Source: Antedon mediterranea (taxonomy: Eukaryota > Echinodermata > Crinoidea > Comatulida > Antedonidae). From it: DNA of 64,000 nucleotides. Positions within the stretch are counted from its first letter, which is position 1. Every line of letters starts with the position of its first letter. The translations under genes and the position numbers were made by a program. Positions 57,401 to 64,000 of this stretch are shown piece by piece. The stretch is taken from NCBI RefSeq assembly GCF_964355755.1, contig NC_092680.1, forward strand, positions 14,609,001 to 14,673,000. Direction: 5' to 3'. The notes beneath the pieces are model-generated. The model was not told the origin of the DNA, ran no database searches, and saw only the letters and a program-made list of their open reading frames with translations.

Positions 57401-59782
57401 CAAAATGTGACAAACTTGGTATGTAACTGAGAGATGTTGAATGTATAAGAAAGGTAGGACGATGTAATGAGAAAAAAATATTAACATATCACATGCAAAA
57501 TGTGACAAACTTAGTATGTAACTGAGAGATCTTGAAGGTATAAGAAAGGTAGGACGATGTAATGAGACACTAGATCTTAACAAATATCACACGCAAAGTG
57601 GGATGGTATAACACAGATAGGACTATATCATTACAAATATCTTCTACAAATCTTGGGTTGAACTCATTTTTGTTATATCCAACGCTCGTCACATTGCATA
57701 TATCCTTAGCCAAGAATTTGCCTCTATCCACCCAGGTGTGCAAATAGGCATCTGGTAAGGTCAATCCACAACTAATTACTAGCTGCAGTATGGGAGTCCA
57801 TACATGTTTGATCCAAAAATTGGCTATTAATATGTACAGCGCTTAGAGGTTTCACAACATTAGGTGTTTTATAAATCCAGGATATTATATGATATTAGTA
57901 TGTTTCTGAATGAAATTTTATTTTTTCCAGAATTGTAATATGCTGACGACAAAGAACACAGATTTATCAACAGAGTTGTTACAGAATCAAAGCATTCTGA
58001 ATGAACTCCGTAATCAGTTACAAATTGTTGAAGGAGAAAATAAAAAGATGATCCAAGTAAGTATATTATACTGGTACCTATTTTAGGTGGTGAGTTGTGA
58101 AACTTAAGTATTGCTCAAGAAGAACAGGTTTCTTACTGTTTTCCTCCTTCAAATGTATTTTAAAAGTCATTTCCTAATTGGCAAGAGCTTTCTCTTTGAT
58201 TTTCAAAAGGTATTATTAAAAAAAAAAATTTATTTCATTCATCATTTCAATGTTTGCCCTTTTGCACCATCTCTCCACATCTTACCATCTTTTCCATTAT
58301 TTTCCTCCAATCTGATTTTTATGCCATCCTTTTTAACATAGGCCTATCTTTCCAAGATGGACAACCTATTACTTTTCTACCTTCAACTTCTTGAAACCGA
58401 CTCTACTGCTTCATTTTTATGTAGTAATACCACAAACATTTCTACCCCTAAATTCTATATTTTTTTTTTATTACATTGTAGTTTAATTACCTTTAAAGAT
58501 ATATATGTATAGATAAACATTCTATCTTGACCACTTTCCATAAATGCCTTACATATTACATACATAATTCTATTCTAATTTCTATTAAACTCTTTCAAGG
58601 AACGAGATTCATTTCAAAGTCGTGCAGTTGAACTTGAAGAGACTTGTTCCGACTTAAGTAATAAACTCTACACATCTTCAGGAACTAAAGAACGTCTGGT
58701 ACAAGAGAAAGTGGATTTGCAACAACTACTCAAGTATGCTGGTTTTGAAAAAGAACAAACAATAAATGTAATTCAATTTTATACTCTTTGTAAATTTCAA
58801 TCAAATGCTGTAATTTGAGAAGGCTTAGACTTGGACATTATTCATGTCTGTAACAATGTCTTTCAAGTCATGTGTGCAACATGGCTCATTTGCACGTTAA
58901 AGAACGCAGTACACAGTGTACTGCCCAATTCATCTCCAGAAGGACTCCACTGAAAACAAGTCTGGAAAGTAAATAACAACAATACTTTTTTCAGGCCTTT
59001 AAGAATGAAGACAGACGTCATCTTATAGTAATAGTAAATTATTTAAGAAACCTTCTTTTGATTACCAATAGTTTATCTCAACATCTTTCTTTTAAAGGCT
59101 AAAAGAGAATTAGAGGAAAAGCTGGAAGAATTGAAAACACTGAACCACAAGCTCAACACAGATCTTGGAGATGAGAAACAAGACAAAGACTTACTGCAAC
59201 AAGAATTATTAGCAGTTAAGAAGGTATGCTTTAGGAAAATATGCATGTGGTGTAATGAATTGTGCTTTTATAAAGATTTATTATCATCTTCACCTTAACT
59301 ATGATGAACAAAAGGATGAAGATAATGATCTTGTGATTTAAATATCATGTGTCATGACGTATTGTTAGCACGATAATGAAAGAGAAATCTTATAAATCAT
59401 ATCACAATCTATTTATTCTAGTAATAAGGTGTCTTGTTGCATGAAAGCTGGACCAGTAAGGCTGTGCTAAAATTAAATGCTAATTAGTTGAATCAGTCTT
59501 CATCAAACTAGGTCAATCAAGTTTTGCAAACATGCTAGAACATCATTTAAAGTTCACATGGAACAACTGGATTGATCATGATAAATCTTCAATATTCAAA
59601 CCTTTCTATTTTAGGTTGGAGAAGACCTCTCCACTGAACTATCAACTGCTAAGAAGAATTTAGAAATTATACAGGAAGATGTTCGGCAACTCCAGGGAGA
59701 GAAGAAGTCAGCCCAGCAACATAGTACTTACTGGGAAAATGAGGTGAAAAGACTTACAGGAGAAAGGGATTCGTATAGCAAG
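39463..59782 (+). CDS. long coiled-coil protein, 11 exons, 3' end not seen
   Basis: Exons: 39463-39639, 44392-44528, 45100-45298, 45544-45627, 55911-56008, 56417-56561, 56758-56871, 57931-58056, 58600-58767, 59098-59223, 59615-59782, with GT-AG introns and agreeing phases (514 codons). Exon 1 starts right after an acceptor (TTTTATTGCTAG/A), so a 5' UTR exon probably lies upstream. The first 150 residues are Ser/Pro-rich with proline-directed sites (KSPGGYSP, VPRTPPKL) and DSDSGIRSHS. After GLSLKNMKDAMFESEKRR nearly everything is heptad coiled coil rich in E, K, L and Q (for example REILLEQTSLSLKLVEEENE). This suggests a centrosomal, ciliary or cytoskeletal scaffold, but I do not recognise the orthologue. 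The 58767 donor is the least certain. No exon was found after 59782, so the gene continues beyond the window or its tail is missed. The 10.3-kb intron 4 holds most of the repeats of 46-55 kb. Confidence 0.8.
40897..40985. mobile_element. partial copy of the CTCTGTCTACA MITE
   Basis: GTAAAGCTCTGTCTACAGTA, then TCAAACTTTATAAGAATGTG and GACATGATGATATCATATCA match the left two thirds of the element at 44929-45067. The right end is missing. Confidence 0.5.
41115..41366. mobile_element. 0.25-kb MITE
   Basis: AAGCCTGGTTTCCATTAAAA at the left and TTTTATGGAAACCAGGCTT at the right are inverse. Next to them ATCGCTACAC and GTGTAGCGAT also pair. Outer bases are CTAA and TTAA-like, so a TTAA or TA target is possible. 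GC-richer centre, non-coding. It lies in intron 1 of the coiled-coil gene. Confidence 0.75.
42850..43130 (+). mobile_element. LINE 5' fragment: endonuclease start
   Basis: Plus-strand frames read TLNVRGARNI, then LFQWVKDQKADIQYV, SETHTNDILNKSNFVW and SSGVSILLRKGV. This is the order seen at the start of APE-type endonucleases of L1-like elements (NVRGL, K..DI..LQETH, GV.IL). Several stops and frameshifts break it. A perfect 30-bp hairpin sits inside it at 43025-43054. Confidence 0.6.
43860..44010 (-). mobile_element. possible 3' hairpin of a Penelope-like element
   Basis: The minus strand reads CCTGAGGACGATCAAAGC, ATATTGATCGGAACATCGAG, a small GATCAA..TTGATC hairpin followed by a GAACATCG phrase, comparable to the sequence after the GIY-YIG fragment at 25.4 kb. 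No coding part. Confidence 0.3.
44929..45067. mobile_element. 139-bp MITE just upstream of coiled-coil exon 3
   Basis: AAGCTCTGTCTACACTGTCA at the left and the inverse TGATAGTGTAGACAGAGCTT at the right; the arms continue as AAACTTTTTGTGACAAAA / TTTTTGTCAAACTAG. Flanks are TAA-like on both sides. It ends 32 bases before the exon acceptor at 45099, so it supplies sequence close to the branch-point region. Confidence 0.75.
45680..46400 (+). mobile_element. LINE 3' remnant with an insertion
   Basis: Plus-strand pieces NRVKLLQLVH (about 45877-45910) and, after some 150 bases of foreign AT-rich sequence, FVKLSTTHKHETRSRKHNF, IPRLNGVGQTSFYYNGIK and LFKHKVKEYF-like. The order (R...L.H, H...TRS, F.Y....WN-like, FK..LK.Y) is the usual C-terminal end of non-LTR retrotransposon proteins. 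Broken by stops. It lies in intron 4 of the coiled-coil gene. Confidence 0.65.
46655..47445. mobile_element. second copy of the MULE-like element, without nested inserts
   Basis: Begins inside the left TIR at CAACTGCAATACGATTCTT and runs to the right terminus (47445), keeping the order of 13203-16508. It lacks both inner transposons: the two sites read CTTCTTCACACACACACCAC and AGTAATTGGACATAGCCC without interruption. The outer 150 bp of the left TIR are missing. A CA-rich tract (47068-47096) matches 16131-16162. Confidence 0.85.
47765..47975 (-). repeat. dispersed repeat, partner of 61095-61310
   Basis: The inverse of this stretch matches 61095-61310: GGAGAATTTTACAGTAGG.GG, AGGTATGC.CTC, the TATATATA run, ATGCTGTTTGTGATTTAGGC and GTGTAATGGTTATGTAAC. 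Non-coding; ends not resolved. Confidence 0.6.
48422..48705 (-). repeat. dispersed 0.3-kb repeat, copy 2
   Basis: Inverted relative to 33118-33432, with GTGCGGGTATTTTTCA, AGACAGTGTATACA, CGTTTTAATCGTCAATAACT and GCCCTTACGTAAATTTATAT. It lies in intron 4 of the coiled-coil gene. Confidence 0.6.
49040..49160 (+). mobile_element. SINE 3' fragment
   Basis: TTTTTGTGCACTTTAAAGAACCTAGTC is the central-domain phrase of metazoan SINEs, also seen (inverted) at 34.4 kb. It is followed by TCCTCAATTGAGGATGAATAATA. The head is missing. Confidence 0.4.
49440..49600 (-). mobile_element. retroelement 3' tail with ATT microsatellite
   Basis: On the minus strand CATGCCTATTACTTGCTCCT, GGCAAGATGAATTGTAAAAT and GCCGAATAAATATT run into (ATT)n, as at the 3' end of LINE or SINE copies. 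It directly precedes the composite element at 49642. Confidence 0.5.
49860..51060. repeat. 71-bp satellite (two 35-bp half units), about 16 copies
   Basis: Unit: CTACATAAAAATGGCTATTA, TTTGTCTACTAAAAAT, then CTACATTATTTGGCTATTA, TTGGGCTATTAAAAAT. CTACATAA at 50412 and 50483 gives the 71-bp period. The two halves are alike (GGCTATTATT + CTA + AAAAATCTACAT), so the unit arose by duplication. Edges are degenerate. Confidence 0.9.
51190..51720. repeat. about 190-bp tandem repeat, 3 copies
   Basis: TTTGTAAACCTTAAT, CATGTAAAAGGAAGAATACC, AACAATTTAGACTTATTAAG and AAATATACAGTATACATTTT recur at spacings of about 191 and 197 bp. The third copy is shortened and more diverged. Non-coding. Confidence 0.85.
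51881..52855 (-). other. possible minus-strand exon pair in the unique centre of the composite
   Basis: On the minus strand TTTTTTGCAG ends at 52856. An open stretch 52855-52741 follows (SRHDADDQRKKEH, then GLFDQTMNVYFYSNHN), bounded by GTAAGTG. A second acceptor TTCTTTTTTCAG ends at 51896, after which RDDL and a stop follow in phase (51895-51881). I recognise no family. Signals may be chance in AT-rich DNA, and upstream exons would have to lie in or beyond the 164-bp array. Confidence 0.2.
52905..54660. repeat. 164-bp satellite, about 10.5 copies
   Basis: Unit phrases: GATAGATGGAGACTACTACA, AGTCTATTAGAAATCTATGA, GTAACACAGTTTTGTATTAT, CTATCAACTGTCTACTTATA, ATAGATAGACAACAGCTATC, AACCTATTAACAAACTACGT and TTCCATACCTACTAAATATC. 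GATGGA spacing is 162-164 bp. Copies are nearly identical. Inverse words (CTATCTATA / TATAGATAG) allow hairpins in each unit. Confidence 0.95.
55000..55665 (-). mobile_element. LINE 3' portion, minus strand
   Basis: Minus-strand frames read VHEFKLLGVYINSKLT, then LYKALILPVVTYCCCMWAP, RLERVQRKATRII, RLKTLNILSIEDIF, and after a frameshift SFVIFPRLWEQLPNEIK. This is the end of a reverse transcriptase and the C-terminal tail of a CR1/Jockey-type non-LTR element. It lies in intron 4 of the coiled-coil gene next to the composite. Confidence 0.8.
56872..57595. repeat. 97-bp array derived from a coding exon and its splice donor, 7 copies
   Basis: Each unit repeats the last 60 or so bases of the exon ending at 56871 (from ATATCAC.TGCAAAATGTG to GGTATAAGAAAG), the donor GTAGGACGAT and about 30 bases of intron (AAAAATATTAACAT). 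Period 97 bp. All seven full downstream copies carry GTATGTAACTG where the exon has GTATGGAACTG, which turns a Glu codon into TAA in the exon's frame. An eighth copy is partial. No acceptor AG precedes the copies. Antisense open frames here (57093-57583) are artefacts of the repeat. Confidence 0.93.
57660..57897 (+). mobile_element. SINE, copy 2 of the 31.5-kb family
   Basis: Shares ATCCTTAGCCAAGAA, TTGCCTCTATCCACCCAGGT, GTGCAAATAGG, ACTAATTACTAGCTGCAGTA, TACAGCGCTTAGAGGTTTCA and AAATCCAGGATATTAT with 31428-31650. It lies 34 bases upstream of a coiled-coil exon (57931). Confidence 0.6.
58850..58960 (+). mobile_element. diverged SINE central-domain fragment
   Basis: GTCATGTGTGCAACATGG, then CATTTGCACGTTAAAGAACGC, the conserved central phrase of metazoan SINEs in plus orientation. 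It lies in the intron after 58767. Confidence 0.4.
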
Positions 59783-60034
59783 GTACTGTGTATTATTATA
59801 CAAATAATGAATGAGTTGAAACTTAACCTTTCATCATTCAACAAATGGCATTATTTGTACTATTACACGAATATAAAACATTCATTATTTGTTTTATATA
59901 ACATCGAAATAGATTCCTTTCATTTGAATCAGATTGAATAAAAAAAAAAGTAGGTCTAGGCCATATTTGATTCACATTGATTGAAACAGTAACATTTGTA
60001 ATATTATATTTATTTGGATTTTATAATAAACACA

Positions 60035-60710
60035 CCTACTGTAGTGTTAATTATGTCAACAAACGACCAAACAATCCTAGGCCTAGCCTAATATAACAAG
60101 GCCCTAGGCTAGGTTAGAAAGGCAGCGATACCATTATGAAAGTTCGACAGGCAACTAGAACTCATCTCGGCTAACGTTTTTTCCAACGATTCCACATCTT
60201 GTAGAGATTAATTAATCAAATACATACAAACGATTTAAAGCTAATTTAAATTCCCTTTTTGGTCTAATTTAGTACATATATCTCCAAAAATGTACACAAC
60301 ATTCAATATTCACGGAGAAAAGTACAAAATAGATTTTTTTTTTTCGTACATGAAAAAAAGTAATATTGAATGACCTACTGTAGTGTTAATTATGTCAACA
60401 AACGACCAAACAATCCTAGGCCTAGCCTAATATAACAAGGCCCTAGGCTAGGTTAGAAAGGCAGCGATACCATTATGAAAGTTCGACAGGCAACTAGAAC
60501 TCATCTCGGCTAACGTTTTTTCCAATGATTCCACATCTTGTAGAGATTAATTAATCAAATACATACAAACGATTTAAAGCTAATTTAAATTCCTTTTTTG
60601 GTCTAATTTAGTACATATATCTCTCCAAAAATGTACACAACATTCAATATTCGCGGAGGAAAGTACAAAATAGATTTTTTTTTTTCGTACATGAATGACC
60701 ATTCAATAGT
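60035..60710. repeat. 339-bp direct duplication
   Basis: CCTACTGTAGTGTTAATTAT starts the two copies at 60035 and 60374. Both then read CAATCCTAGGCCTAGCC, AAAGGCAGCGATACCATTAT, GTTCGACAGGCAACTAGAAC and end with GATTTTTTTTTTTCGTACATG. They differ at only a few bases (for example AACGATT/AATGATT), so the duplication is recent. The T run plus CGTACAT resembles the termini of the MULE-like element at 13.2 kb. Non-coding. Confidence 0.9.
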
Positions 60711-61094
60711 GCGTATTATTTTACACCGTGTGACCCACAATCATCTATTCAAAAGCTGAACTTTCTTGCCATTGGTTAGTGGATCAGTCAATTTTTACTC
60801 TCCAAAAAAAGAAATTTTTTAATAAAATAAATTGAAGAATCCGCATGAAAATAACGTTGAATTACAAACAAAAAGTAACAATACAATCTAATAATAGTTG
60901 TATCGTTTACCGTACCAGAAGTACAAGTAGGCGCGCCCTACATTCTTATCAAAGACTTCCCCCTGACGTTCGCATTAAACGTAAAATACGATTCCTAGCG
61001 TGCTATGGGAGTGCCATCTAGGGGTGCCACTAAACTAAATTTGCTTCGTCAAGGCCCCATGAGGGAGGGGGATGTGGCTCAAATACTTTGTGTC

Positions 61095-61310
61095 CAAACC
61101 AACACCATGTAATAACTAGAAAGCCACTCCGAGAGGGCATACCTCCGCCTACTGTAAAATTCTCCTACATAAGATTTCTCCGGTAAAAAAAATATATATA
61201 TATATTTGTGTGTGTCTTAATGCTGTTTGTGATTTAGGCTAATTTCACTACAAGCATGTGTATGCGAGTTTGGTGTAATGGTTATGTAACAAGCGTTTCA
61301 ATTAACAATA
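61095..61310 (+). repeat. dispersed repeat, partner of 47765-47975
   Basis: Same phrases as the partner, in plus orientation: GAGGGCATACCTCCGCCTAC, TGTAAAATTCTCCTACAT, the TATATA run, GCTGTTTGTGATTTAGGCTA and GTAATGGTTATGTAACAAGC. Confidence 0.6.
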
Positions 61311-61314
61311 GCCA

Positions 61315-62408
61315 GGGCTGCAAATTAACTTTTTTACTTGGTAGCACTATCAAATTTGTATGATGGCTAATAATAATTTTTGGTAGCACCACCAATTTTT
61401 TTAGTAGCACCTTTTCATCGACAACTAACCCCCTTCCCTCAAACCCCATCCGCGCAGATCCGTTTTTAGTTTAGGGGGGGGGGGGGGGGGGTGTATAAAA
61501 ATGAAATACAGTACAACCTTAGGCTGGGGGTCAGGGGGCCGCCAATGGTCCCGCTTTGGGGGGGGGGGGCGATTTTTGAGTAATTATAGGTTGTTTCAAT
61601 CGATTTCTGAGCACATAAAAATTCAGCACTGAAGAATTCAATTAATTTGGGTTATGCACATTTTTTAGGCACTGGTCCTGATGCGCCACTTATATTCACG
61701 CAAAGATCTATTATTGTTACGGTACAGAAAGAAATTACTGCTTTGTATATACGCGTAACCTTTCGTAGCCTACGCGTAAATAGATCGTAGGTTATTGTTC
61801 GCTAAACCATGGAGGAAAAAAATTCCTCCATTGGCTAAACATATCCTGTAATTTCCAAAGTATTGTTCGTTGCCATGCCTACGATTTTATGATAATATCT
61901 ACGCGTCGATCGTACGGTTTGTAAACACCAATGTCATCGCCTTTAGGTAGGAGCATAAACAATGGAAACAAACATGTATTGTTGGCTAATTAAAATCCTA
62001 GACGTTAATTTTTGTAGCCGCCCTACACATCGGTTGTCCTAATTTGGCAGGACATCCGCCGACGAGACGAAATCGGGCCCTCAGCTCACGCAGAGAGAGT
62101 TTCGGCGGCCTACATGGTTCAATCCTACCTTGGTTTAGCGAATTATAAAAACAACACCACCTTGGCTAGGACACCAACAAAATATATGCAAAATAAATAT
62201 ATATTCCATGTTAAGATTTAACATAGGCCTTTGTAAATTATTATTACGACAAAAGACCCGACCAGAATTTGGAGGGGAAAAACGTGCGAACCGTGGGAAC
62301 AGTTTAGAGCTGTATTACGTTTCATGCGACGCAAAATTCAGGTACACTGTTTTGTGTAGCCATCCCCCTCGTACCGAGTAAAAAAAAACATGCGAGAGGT
62401 TTGCGGTG
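61315..62408. other. non-coding stretch with G runs
   Basis: Starts with GGGCTGCAAATTAACTTTTT and three GGTAGCAC-type phrases, probably a dispersed repeat. Two long G runs (about 61475-61491 and 61557-61570) could form quadruplexes. The rest, to the E2 insertion, shows moderately CG-containing DNA without supported exons. Confidence 0.45.
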
Positions 62409-62415
62409 GTAAAAC

Positions 62416-63719
62416 CATGGATTAAAGAATAGAAGGATATGCATCGACGGTGACATCAAACGATTTTACAACGCGCTTGCCTATACTAAAGCACTGCTGC
62501 CAATCAAACAAACACGTTCATTGAACTCCGTGTCTCTAACCGCGGCCCTCTGTAAAACGCTGCGAATCAACTGTTACATTTTTTGAGACCAAAACGTAAC
62601 CATGTAGAAATCGTATGCGCAGTCTGAATGTTCTATTGACATGTCTGCGTCGATGATTAATTGATAACAAACATATATTGCTGAATAATTCTGTTTTAGT
62701 TTCATCACAATCGGACTACGAAAAGTTCACTTTCTTACGACTGGTAATTTTAGGTAGTTGGTAATATTAATAAAATATGCCATTTTTATATTTGAATTAT
62801 CATTATTTGCCTGCCATCTTCTGTCATTAAAAATTGCGTTAATCTATAGAATATTAAATTATGCATTTGACCATGTATGTTGTTAGCGTGGCCGGTGTTC
62901 AGACATACATCAATCGTGTTTTTTAATATATGGCTAAGCAGTGGTTTCTTCATAAATCTCCTTAATTATCGATGTGATTATATTTAAACTGTAGTGCCTG
63001 GTGATTGGCTAGTGGTTATGTCATCCACATCACATCCAATCACCGGGCCTAATTGAATGAAAACAGCGATCCCTGATCCGGGATTGGCTGGCTATGTATA
63101 GTTGCGATTCGTTACCTAGCGGTCGTTTTGAAAAGTACACGCAGGGCAAACTTGATCACGAACAAACGAAGTAGGCCTACCTATTATTATTATTCACACA
63201 AGAAGTAAGACAACGGTGAGTATTTAAGATTAGCCTAGGCCTACCTAGGCAGTATCAATGTCGGCAAATCATAGGGTTTACTAGCCCAGTTTAGCCTAGT
63301 TAGTACAAGGCCTGGGCCTAGCTAGGCTAGCATTCTTGCTGATTTTGTAATTTTACAACAAATGAGACAACTAATAGTTATTGTCTCAGATGTAGGGCTA
63401 CTACAGGTCATAAAATGCTACTTTAATCATCATAAAAAAATCATTAGCGTAGATCAATCGCGGCAGAAACCAACATAGTCAATAGTTGACCATCTACAAA
63501 CATCATGCCACCAAAGAACGCGCGAAAGAAGCGTAGTAGCCAACAAGGTTAAATGTCGTTGCACATGTGCAGTAAACAATATATTAGGCACGCGACCGTT
63601 TCGTTGTTACCATGCGGTTAATTAAACTGTAACATTGTGGGCGGTCCGCGGTCTGTCGGCGAGAGTCAAGGAACCCTTGATCTCACGTCGATGCATATCC
63701 TTCTATTCTTTAATCCATG
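62416..63719 (+). mobile_element. 1.3-kb TIR element E2, copy 2
   Basis: Same 34-bp TIRs as copy 1 (CATGGATTAAAGAATAG and its inverse), flanked by the 7-mer GTAAAAC on both sides (62409-62415 and 63720-63726). It is nearly identical to copy 1 over its whole length. Differences are small indels such as an extra ATCCAATC-type CCAAT word near 63034-63043. The donor-like GTGAGT lies at 63216. Non-coding, same orientation as copy 1. Confidence 0.9.
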
Positions 63720-63726
63720 GTAAAAC

Positions 63727-64000
63727 AGAGTATCGCGTTTCATGACATGTGACCAAAAAACTAGGTCTGTATTAATTACGGTCTTCTGTCGGCAGTCTTT
63801 TTGAGCGACCGATTGAACGTTCTGATACTATATTTAGAATGAATTGTTTTCGATCTTTTTGTTTGCATGTTTCTGGATCGACTGGACGTTCGCTATATTA
63901 TTTTTATTAGTTGGCATAGTTCATTGTGTTGGATCGTGTCTCTACGTTTACATTGTGGAAAATTTATATTCGCCGTTGAGAGTAAAAAAACACACGAATG
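63727..64000. other. window end, nothing recognised
   Basis: No exon, RNA gene or repeat could be supported in this stretch. Confidence 0.4.

Noticed and set aside
57093-57583. Minus-strand frames rich in F, Y and H around 57.1-57.6 kb
   Set aside because: Antisense of the 97-bp exon-derived array; they repeat with the array and have no start or splice support.

Overview
This window is animal nuclear DNA from an invertebrate deuterostome, most likely an echinoderm. The evidence is multi-exon genes with GT-AG introns, a parkin gene with animal domain order, tRNA-derived SINEs, several LINE remnants, and the very frequent palindromic word TAGGCCTA. The echinoderm assignment is an inference. 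No bacterial features, CRISPR array or operon are present.

Three protein genes can be assembled exon by exon. (1) 9375-19528, minus strand: a complete 10-exon SLC17-family (sialin / vesicular-transporter type) major facilitator gene of about 502 residues. (2) 23638-35010, plus strand: a complete parkin (PRKN) E3 ubiquitin ligase gene in 10 coding exons. It has UBL, RING0, RING1, IBR, REP and RING2, with all zinc ligands and the catalytic Cys kept, but Gly at the position of the catalytic-triad Glu. (3) 39463-59782, plus strand: 11 exons of a long coiled-coil protein whose 3' end is not seen. Genes 1 and 2 lie head to head about 4.1 kb apart. I see no functional link between the three genes.

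The rest is repeats, many with readable boundaries. 0-9 kb: a 97-bp satellite, a 0.8-kb element carrying GTCG/GTCT microsatellites, a 1.1-kb fold-back transposon, a 31-bp satellite and a decayed LINE. 13.2-16.5 kb, inside an SLC17 intron: a long-TIR transposon with a 9-bp target duplication, itself containing two other transposons. A second copy at 46.7-47.4 kb lacks both inserts and serves as the empty site. 27.6-28.3 kb: a 35-bp minisatellite in a parkin intron. 49.6-55.0 kb, inside the coiled-coil gene: a 5.3-kb composite of three tandem arrays with inverted ends. 56.9-57.6 kb: a 97-bp array made from a coding exon plus its splice donor. 62.4-63.7 kb: a near-identical second copy of the 1.3-kb element found at 13.4 kb.

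The best candidates for something undescribed are the 1.3-kb element (34-bp TIRs, 7-bp target duplications, promoter-like and splice-donor-like interior), the 5.3-kb composite, the exon-derived decoy-donor array, and the atypical residues in parkin and the SLC17 protein. Exon joins were checked by reading phase by hand. No database search was possible.
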